NCBI GenBank assembly: GCA_946807835.1
Contig: OX327710.1
Span: 16,046,501-16,110,500, forward strand
DNA from: Ailanthus altissimus
Taxonomy: Eukaryota > Streptophyta > Magnoliopsida > Sapindales > Simaroubaceae
DNA length: 64,000 bases
Direction of reading: 5' to 3'
Position numbers and translations under genes: made by a program. Positions 56,500 through 64,000 of the stretch are shown here, piece after piece; position 1 is the stretch's first letter; each line of letters begins with the position of its first letter. The notes below the pieces were generated by a model. It was not told the DNA's origin and made no database searches. It saw nothing but the letters and a program-made list of their open reading frames with translations.

Positions 56500-57655
56500 T
56501 TATTAGAATACTACTTGTAATTGGATTCACTTAATTGTAAGTGATAAAAAGTATAATTGAAGTAGAGAAAACTTTCAAGTATAATGTAAGTTAAATTTTA
56601 TATTATGGGAACATCTTGTCTCAACCCTTAGATTTGAGAAACACTTGTTAATATATTCTAAAATTTTTTGTTTTCTCACATGAGATGAGATATTTCACAC
56701 TCTCATGAATCTTGTGAACTTCATTTTTAATTTCTTTTAAGCTATTTAAAACTATCAAATTAATGATGTGAGCACAATAATGAATATGCATAAAATCTCC
56801 ATTAGAAAAAAGTGCTCTCCTAAGTCTTAATTGATTTTTTTTAACAAATTAACACAAGCATCATTATTAGAAGTATTATCTAAAGTCAAAGAAAAACTCT
56901 TTTGTTTATACCCCAATCACATAATAATGAAAATATTTTATCAGCCAATAAAAATTTATTATGTAGAGGTGACATGGGTGAGATGTTCAAAAGTCTCTTT
57001 TGTAAAATCCAAACTTTATTAATGAAATGAGCAGTTAGGTTAAGTTAACCATCTATGGTTATAAAAGTCTACAAATTAGAATTTTAAAAAATCATACTAA
57101 GAGTTACATCTAAAACACTCCTTATGTTTTCTTTTTTCCTTCATATATATCTTCAACACATCTGCTTTTGCAATATTTTTGGATATTACTTGCAATTCAT
57201 CACATAAATATTGGAATATTCTTCTAATACCGTCATACTCAACAAATTAAAGTAGTAAATCATACATGACAAGGGTAGAGACCAAAACAATAAACTCAAA
57301 TTTTGGAACACGTACATCTAAAGATCTTTCAATGTGATCTAAAAGCATTTATTGAGGATCAACAAGTATTAACAACTTTGGACAACTATCCATATGTTTT
57401 CACATATTACCTGTTCCAGACTTGGTTAGACATTTATAGACAATTCTACACTTGCATCTTAGTTCTCCATCAGCAAATTGATCCAATGACACTTTTGAAG
57501 TAAGTCGCCTTTTTCGTTTTTCACCATCTCCATTTTGCAATAAATGTTTCTCTCACTCTTCTACTTTAACCTTGCCAACAACACTATCATTTGTATTATT
57601 ATCAGCAATAACACTCTTGAGTTTATCAAATGAAGTCTCTGTTGAATCCACTTAC
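56500..57655 (-). pseudogene. hAT-family transposase remnant
   Basis: Reading the minus strand gives, in order, a BED-type zinc finger (CKCRIVYKCLTKSGTGNM, KHMDSCPKL, near 57400-57470), PKFEFIVLVS and FVEYDGIRRIFQYL, then KNIAKADVLKIYMKEK. Next come LTAHFINKVWILQKRLLN, LCDWGINKRVF, LDNTSNNDACVNLLKKNQL and HYCAHIINLIVLNSLKE at about 56700-57060. This order matches plant hAT (RICESLEEPER-type) transposases. Several stops and frameshifts make it dead. No terminal inverted repeats or 8-bp duplication were found, and the C-terminal dimerisation region is not visible. Confidence 0.85.
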
Positions 57656-58134
57656 TCTGTGCTAAATTATAAAAAAAATATTATCATGAATCATGTAAGG
57701 AAAAAAAGAAATCAAAGTAAAAAAAAAAAAACTTAAATAGATCAGTGTCATATTTAATTCCTATCATTACCCAAAAACAAGAATTAGAAATTGCAACCAT
57801 TGTTTCACTTCCTAGATGAGTAGATATATAAATTGAAAACAAACACTTCTCTTCAATATTTCAATTGTACAGAAACATTTAGCAAACAACTATTGTTTCA
57901 CTTCCACTGTACAAATAAAAGCATATTGCTGAACAAAAAAGAATAATATAAACATTACAGAAAAAGATGATTCAACACTGAATTTATTGCCTGTTATTGT
58001 ATTACAAGAAGATTATTGTTTATTGAAATAAAGTTTTGCAAATAATTAGCATACTCATTTGAACTTGGAGTTAGGATGTTGTCATAATATTTTAGGCAAA
58101 TAGATAACATCATAATATCGTCCAAGGTTAATAT
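57656..58134. other. AT-rich spacer
   Basis: A-rich sequence between the start of the hAT remnant and LARD-1. I see no coding signal, no clear repeat and no transposon end. Confidence 0.5.
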
Positions 58135-59083
58135 TGCGGATATCAAACTATGTTCTTCAGTTTGACACCCTTATAGCATCAACTAAGTCACAGCTTTGAT
58201 ACCATTTTGACTTTATGCGCAGTGAAAATAATAACTCTCACAATAAGTAAGAACACATACGATCAACATATCAATGAAGATAAAGAAAATAAACCAATCA
58301 AAACAATACAAGATATACGTGGTTTGGCCCATAAATGCCTACATCCACGGAGGATCCATGATCTAGGTTCTATTATTGATATAGATCACTGCGTATCTTC
58401 TTACATCATTAATGATCCTATAAGACCCCTTAGTATCTCCTATAGAGACTTTAAGTATCTATCTTTGATCACTATGACTTCTCAAAGACCTTTTAGAATC
58501 TCCTCATAAGAGATTTATATAAGGAATACAAGAATAGCCAAAGCCTTTAAGCCAAAAGGATCAGTGGTGTCTCTTTGTTCACACAGAACAATTTGCACCC
58601 ATATAATGGTTCCACCCTTGTGCAGAGCTCCTCACACTTAGTGTCTACCCAGCTTATCTATTCTCTCTTATAGTTACATCTTAAAACTTTAGATGCTTGA
58701 CTTTTTTTTGTGTTTAGAAGGGTCTATAGTGAATAAAACACCCTTAGAAATCCTAAACCTAGTTAGAATAAGAGTCCTTATTTGTATGAGTCTTAATCCC
58801 ACTTAAAGAAGCTAATTAAGCCAAAACAGAAAATACCCTTAAGTTACTATGTGAACAATTCCCACAGTTGTATGTGAACAGACCAACTGTAAATAGTGCC
58901 TCAATGAACAATACCCCCGCGTGTAAACAGTGTCTCAGTATGAATAATACCCCATTCTTTTGAATTTATATTTTACTCCTCTCATATATACCCAATGCGT
59001 ACTTGACTTCAAAGTGACTCCCATATTAGTATTCTTCACAATATTTGTCCCATATAAGATTATTGAATCACCAATTTCCAATA
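58135..59083 (-). repeat. 3' LTR of LARD-1
   Basis: Shares with 60189-61087 long stretches such as AGGATCCATGATC, GGATCAGTGGTGTCTCTTTG and CCCATATAATGGTTCCACCC. It contains extra sequence near 58870-58950 relative to the other copy. Confidence 0.85.
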
Positions 59084-60188
59084 AATCCATTCCTTGATTC
59101 AAAATCTCTCTCCACGAAGCTAATCATCATCACAACCTCTTTACTAATGCTCACTAGCATTGTCCCTAAGTCAAGTCCTAAACTTAATTAAGGCTCTTGC
59201 GACTACGGTCTCTAAAGATTCTGAAATATTGATGTCTAGAGTAGTTTAATGTCGTGATTTTCCATGTCTTGAAGACACTATAACCACAATCCTTTAATGG
59301 TGAAAACACATTCTCGCCATTACTACTCTTCCACATATTATCTTTCGATCCATGCCACAATGTGATATAATTTAAAAGCTGCTTTATGGTTTGTTTCAAA
59401 TCAACAACCCCATGTTGATCCTATTTAAACACTTTCCTTTAAGCATATAGCCTTTTTCTATGCTTATCACTCATCGATCCTTTTGCTTTCTATATAGTAT
59501 TCTTTTTTTTTATCTTCTATGAATCTCTCTATTTTGATCTAGTAGTCCTAAGTCTACTAGATTTTCATGAGATGAGGAATAAAATCTTATACCTAGTCTC
59601 TCTCTTGTCTTTTTTATTATGTAGTCACAATCTTATTCTATAAATACTCTACGACTTATCATAAGTCATATTTCTACAATTGGTAAATAACGATTCTTTA
59701 TGACTCATATGAAAACACTACCCTAGATCTAAAAATAATTCATCCATCAAACATTTTTTCCTCCAGAAGTTCTCATATGATTAAGGTCTTTGCCTAGTTA
59801 TCCAACAGACTTGCAAATCCACATTCCTTCTATATTTGTCTTTCTCTTAGGATTATCCCTTCAAGTACCCTAGACACCTTTTGGATATACACTTCAATTT
59901 TGATTGTTCTTCTTTTGCCACCTTTATTTTATGTCCAATTCGAATAATTCTTCTGACTAGGACCTAGATGACACCATCTTCTTGATAGTTTTTTTTTCAA
60001 GAGTGATCTCTACCTTTAAAAATTCCCTAGTAAGGCTATCATTTTTTCCTCTTTTAGATAACCATCTTCTCTATTGTTCTTCCCTTGTATTTATAAGTCC
60101 CATGGTTGAAAACATTTGCTCTGCAATCTGACACTGTTACCTATGCTCTGTAATCTAGACTTTAACCCAAGCTCTGATATCACTTTAT
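59084..60188 (-). other. Interior of LARD-1
   Basis: About 1.1 kb, T- and C-rich on the plus strand, with no open frame longer than about 70 codons and no retroelement protein motif in the frames I read. The primer binding site is at 60171-60182. Confidence 0.6.
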
Positions 60189-61087
60189 TGTGGATATTAA
60201 GCCATGCTCTTCCGTTAACACCTCTACTGTATCAATTAAGCCAAAACTTTGATACCCTTTTAACTCTATGCATAACAAAAATCACAACTCACACTATAAG
60301 GAAGAACACATATGATTAACACATCAATAAAGATAAAAAAAATTAAATCAATCAACAAGACACAAGATATACATGATTCGACCTATAAATGCCTACGTCT
60401 ATGGAGGATCCATGATCCAGCTTCTTTTATTGATATAGATCACTAAAAATCTTCTTACATCATCAATGATCTCATAGAACCTCTTAGTATCTCTCATAAA
60501 GACTTCTAAGTATCTATCTTTGATCACTATGACTTCCCCAAGACCTCTTAATATCTTCTCATAAGAGATTTCTACAGGAAATACAAGAATAGCCCAAGCC
60601 TTTAAGCCAAAAGGATCAGTGGTGTCTCTTTGTTCACATAGAATAATTTGCACCCATATAATGGTTCCACCCTTGTACAGAGCTCCTCGCATTTAGTGTC
60701 TATTCGGCTTCTCTATTCTCTCTTATAGTTACATCTTGAAACTTTAGATGTGTGGTTTTCTCTTATGTTTAGAAGGATTTATATAGTAAATAAAACACCC
60801 TTAGAAACCACAACCTTAGTTGGACTAAGAGTCCTTACTTGTAGGAGTCTTAGTCTCACTTAAAGAAGTGAATTGAGCCAAAACAGAGAATACCTTTAAG
60901 TTGCTATGTGAACAGTACCCACCACTCGTGAACTGTTCCTTACATGAATAGTACCAATTCTTTTGATTTTTTATTTTTCTTATCTCTTGTACACTCAATG
61001 TATACTTAACTTCAAAGTAATTATTCTCTTAGCATTCTTCACAATTCTTGCCCCATATAAGATTGTTAAATTACCAATTTTTAACAA
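60189..61087 (-). repeat. 5' LTR of LARD-1
   Basis: 899 bp. On the plus strand it runs from TGTGGATATTAAGCC to ACCAATTTTTAACA. It is the counterpart of 58135-59083 and sits next to the primer binding site. Confidence 0.85.
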
Positions 61088-61355
61088 TTAATTATTTCCT
61101 ATTTTCCATCTAAACTAATAGTCCAAAATTCCAAAATTGGTAATTCCAACCAGTAAAATTTTATAATGATCTAATTGAGTAAATTTTCACATGGACAAAT
61201 TATTTGGCACAAACATCATCAATTTAATTACGTATATTCTAAGTCAATATCAATGATAAGGCCTACAATGTTAAAATTATTGGATAAATTTTTGTATTAC
61301 AATGCAAGAACTTAAGTTCAAAAGAAAATGTTTTTAGGAAACCAACCTCTAAATA
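61088..61355. other. AT-rich spacer
   Basis: No recognisable feature; precedes the small minus-strand frame. Confidence 0.4.
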
Positions 61356-61616
61356 TCAGCTGCAGAGAATGGCCTCTAAATCTCTTGGGATGTCATCGAG
61401 TTGTCGACTGAATGAATCTTCTTCGAGATCGTGACCATTACTTATTTCTGCATGATGTGTTACATAAGGATCTCTAACAAGAGTGGCGGTCGGCTTTTCA
61501 TCCTTTTTCACTGGATTGGAAGGTTCAGCAAAAGTCTTTTCAGTTCCAGTAACTTTTGGATTCTTCGTTATACTATAGTACTGGCATACAAAGAGAAGTC
61601 CCATTAGGTATGCCAA
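61356..61616 (-). CDS. Unrecognised 86-residue open frame, possibly an exon
   Basis: The N-terminus is hydrophobic (MAYLMGLLFVCQYYS, a possible signal or anchor). The rest is hydrophilic and protein-like in composition (PSNPVKKDEKPTATLVRDPY, then SRQLDDIPRDLEAIL). I do not recognise the family. The composition is more gene-like than that of other short frames in this AT-rich part. It may be an isolated exon or remnant of a gene lost to rearrangement; no neighbouring exon with matching splice sites was seen. Confidence 0.3.
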   Translation of the reverse strand: MAYLMGLLFVCQYYSITKNPKVTGTEKTFAEPSNPVKKDEKPTATLVRDPYVTHHAEISNGHDLEEDSFSRQLDDIPRDLEAILCS

Positions 61617-62290
61617 AAATAACTTTCGCTTGTAAATTTAATTAAAAGGTAGTTTTGAGTAAATCTAGTATCTTGCTAGAAATATGATTCACCTCAAATT
61701 TGCAGGGAATTATGGTTATAGTTTGTCAAATTAGGCCAAGCCAAATTTGACTTTGAGTGAACGTGGCTTAGAATAAACCTGATATAAAATAGCGAGTGAA
61801 TTGTAGAGTTTGAGTTCATAGAGAAAAACAAAACAAAACTTAACAATTAGGCTATGAAGATCAACAAGCAAGGATAAGATCCTAGGTTGAAAACTAAAAA
61901 TAAGAGAAAAAGCTAAATTGAAAAAAATTATATTGTTGTATTAAATGTGTGTATAAAATCTCTATTACACTGATTTATTCTGCCTTTATATAGACTCAAG
62001 AAATCCTACTCAATCTTAATTCTACAAAGATAAAGAATTCTAATCAAATAAAATTTCCTATACTAATAGGCACCTAATACCTAACTAGGCCTGGACTAGT
62101 ATACATAAAAATAAGAACTCAAATGGACCTATTATGTATAATTTTGGGCTACGTCAATTGTAAAATTTTAGTTTTAGTCATTTATAAAAGGCATAAAAAA
62201 TTTGTCTCTTTTTGAGCTCATTTTAAGGGCTGCTCCTACATTTTTGACATTGAACTTTAAGATTAATGAGAAGATAGAAATAAGTTTCAA
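61617..62290. other. Spacer with a possible LTR remnant
   Basis: 61960-62000 reads, on the minus strand, TATATAAAGGCAGAATAAA then TCAGTGTAATAG, a TATA-box-like arrangement typical of plant LTRs. Without a second copy or defined ends I cannot call an element. Confidence 0.3.
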
Positions 62291-62628
62291 TTGATTTAAG
62301 GGAAATTTTTAAAAATAGTTCTAAAATTTTATAAATATACTTTTTAACCACATTTCAATTGCCTATTCTTTATTAGATAAATAAACTATAAATAGACATA
62401 TTTTCCCTTATATATATAATATAGTGTTAAACAAAATATTTGAACTCAAATTTAACAAATTCAAACTTAGATTTGAGTCGATCCATCTCCAAAAATACAT
62501 TTTAATATTCAGAATTTGAAATAAGTAGATTTAAAATGATTGTATCACAAAAAAAAATTAAAAAAATTGGGAGTTGCATCGTAGGAAACTGTCGCGGCCC
62601 CATAATGCCATGGTTGAGATGCCACAGT

Positions 62629-63104
62629 GGCATCTTGGCCAAGGCATTTCGGGTCCGAGATGCCTTCTAATTGCATCTTGGTCATAGCAACTCGTGCCCG
62701 AGATGCTATGGACAAGATGCGCTGGACCAAATGATGGCCGGCCACTGCTTCGACCATTGTCTAAGTTTGCTAAATAAGCAAATTTTTGTTGGATTTGAAT
62801 TTTTTTCTATCATTTTAACTTATTTTTCATATTTAATTCATATATATCACATACTTCTTAATGGCATCTTGGCCATGGCATTTCGGGTTCGAGATGCCTT
62901 CTTAATTGCATCTTGGTCATAGCAACTCGGGCTCGAGATGCTATGGACAAGATGAGCTAGACTAGATGGCGGCCGACCATCGCTTCGACCACTGTCAAAG
63001 TTCGGTAAATAACCCCAAATAAGCGATTTTTTGTTGGATTTGAACTTTTTTTTTATCATTTTAACTCATTTTTCATGTTTAATTCATATATATCACATAC
63101 TTCT
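62629..63104. repeat. 234-bp tandem duplication inside MULE-1
   Basis: Copy 1 starts at 62629 and copy 2 at 62863, both with GGCATCTTGGCC. Each has a ~130-bp GC-rich half containing an imperfect palindrome (GGCATTTCGGGTCCGAGATG and following CC) and GAGATGCTATGGACAAGATG, then a T-rich half ending ATATATATCACATACTTCT. Confidence 0.85.
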
Positions 63105-63321
63105 CACTTTAAAATGTAATTTTTAACTCATTTATAATAAATATTATTTTTTTTAAAAATTAAAAAAAATTACCAAGAATTTTCCATTTTCAGAGTTTGA
63201 AGTAGAAAATATATTGTGTAAGTCTTGATCTACATAGTGGCAACTTTCAAATCTTTGATCCAACTAAATTTTTGTAAAAGAATTTTGAATTGGGAGAGAG
63301 AATTTTAAGTAGAAAGAGAAT

Positions 63322-63344
63322 AGAGAGAGAGTGTGTGTGTGTGT
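63322..63344. repeat. (GA)n(GT)n microsatellite
   Basis: AGAGAGAGA directly followed by GTGTGTGTGTGTGT and a T-run, inside the right part of MULE-1. Confidence 0.9.
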
Positions 63345-63477
63345 TTTTTTTTTGTTTAAGGGTACAAGAATCCGAATCTTACAATTTTGGCAACTAAAGA
63401 ACATCAAACTCAAATGTGACTAAAATAGTATATTTATAAAATTTTGGGACTATTTCTTAAAATTTCCCTTGATTTAA

Positions 63478-64000
63478 TTGATAAAATGTTTTGGGCAGAA
63501 TAAAAAATTTATATTTCATGTAATTTAAACAAGAATAATGAGAAGATAGAAGAATTCTCTCAATTAAATCTATTGTTTGACATATTTTCTGATGACTTAC
63601 TCTCCTATTTTCCTTCAATATATTCCTACTAGATTGGTTGAAATTTAGTTAATTAATCAGTAAGATTAAGATTTAAGTTAAATATTGCAGGACTTGTTAA
63701 CTAGAAATTCCAATGAAGTAGGAAGACAAATAAAAAGAAAATATTAAAAGTTCAACACAAGTGTACGATTGCTAACCTACATCATCCTTGAAATTAACCA
63801 TCAATTAGATCTACAAGAAAATGAAATTATTGGTTTTGTTGCATTTGTTTTTTAGTAGTTTGGGATCACCAACCAATTTACCTAACCTAGTTCTAGCCTT
63901 ACTCTTTGAGTTGGATTAACACCTATTAATTACCAATTTATTTAAGTGTGTGGAATTATCATTTTCATCTCTATTTGTAATTTTAATTTATCTATTAAAT
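63478..64000. other. AT-rich spacer to the window end
   Basis: I see no coding signal, repeat pair or transposon end in the last ~520 bp. Confidence 0.5.

Larger units (their letters stand above)
58135..61087 (-). mobile_element. LARD-1: LTR element without coding region
   Basis: Two diverged LTRs (58135-59083 and 60189-61087) surround about 1.1 kb that contains no gag or pol motif. The right LTR is followed (reading minus) by TGATATCAGAGC at 60171-60182, a one-mismatch initiator tRNA-Met primer site, so the element is on the minus strand. An AAGGAATGGATT purine tract abuts the other LTR (59084-59095). The size class and lack of genes fit a LARD/TRIM-like non-autonomous element. Target duplication was not recognised. 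Confidence 0.75.
62300..63468. mobile_element. MULE-1: non-autonomous Mutator-like element
   Basis: 1169 bp bounded by long terminal inverted repeats (about 62300-62365 against 63400-63468, starting GGGAAATTTT, with the shared core AAAATTTTATAAATATAC). A perfect 9-bp direct repeat TTGATTTAA flanks them (62291-62299 and 63469-63477). A 9-bp duplication with long inverted ends is the hallmark of Mutator-like transposons. No transposase is encoded. The interior carries a 234-bp tandem duplication with a GC-rich segment (62629-63104). It may be a Pack-MULE or simply a MITE-like derivative; the source of the interior is unknown. Confidence 0.85.

Noticed and set aside
58135..61087. Simple segmental tandem duplication instead of an LTR element
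   Set aside because: A primer binding site and a purine tract lie at the expected inner edges of the two copies, which supports LTRs, although no target duplication was found.

Overview
This window is nuclear DNA from a flowering plant, almost certainly a eudicot. The evidence is a 24-exon plant pleiotropic-drug-resistance (PDR, full-size ABCG) transporter gene with GT/GC-AG introns, low GC intergenic DNA, and a dense layer of plant transposons (Ty1-copia, Ty3-gypsy, LINE, hAT, Mutator-like). I cannot name the species from the sequence.

Layout. (1) Positions 1-10768 hold a minus-strand Ty1-copia element (Copia-1); its 3' LTR runs off the left edge. Its 5' LTR is split in two (4268-~4770 and ~10652-10768) by about 5.9 kb of unrelated, more GC-balanced DNA that looks like plant mitochondrial intergenic sequence. 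(2) Positions 10870-21634 hold a PDR transporter pseudogene. It shares the exon structure of the intact copy but has two lost splice acceptors, two frameshifts, two nonsense codons, a ~550-bp internal deletion, a copia element in intron 9 (Copia-2, 13398-18232, perfect 5-bp target duplication) and no 3' end. (3) Positions 21635-27653 are AT-rich with tandem repeats and a perfect hairpin. (4) Positions 27654-35361 hold a complete PDR/ABCG gene on the plus strand. My splice model gives 4368 nt in frame, 1455 residues, with both nucleotide-binding domains intact. It is the only apparently functional gene in the window. (5) Positions 35566-55119 are a set of nested elements. The 3' part of a LINE is split by a minus-strand copia (Copia-3, 35765-47758), which is itself split by a gag/protease-only gypsy element (Gypsy-1, ~40030-46836). 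The LINE is split again by a plus-strand copia (Copia-4, 48191-53250) of the same family as Copia-1. (6) Positions 56500-57655 hold a decayed hAT transposase, 58135-61087 a non-coding LTR element (LARD-1), and 62300-63468 a Mutator-like element with inverted termini and a perfect 9-bp target duplication, containing a 234-bp tandem duplication.

Interpretation. A tandem pair of PDR1/ABCG40-like genes has diverged in fate: the downstream copy stays open, while the upstream copy lost its original proximal promoter, was invaded and decayed. Nothing here amounts to a new molecular system. The most notable features are the mitochondrial-like block inside an LTR, the four-element nest, the two GC-AG introns of the intact gene, GC-rich motifs shared by LTRs of unrelated families, and the MULE with a duplicated interior. 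All homology statements are by-eye recognition of motifs and protein similarity; no database search was run.
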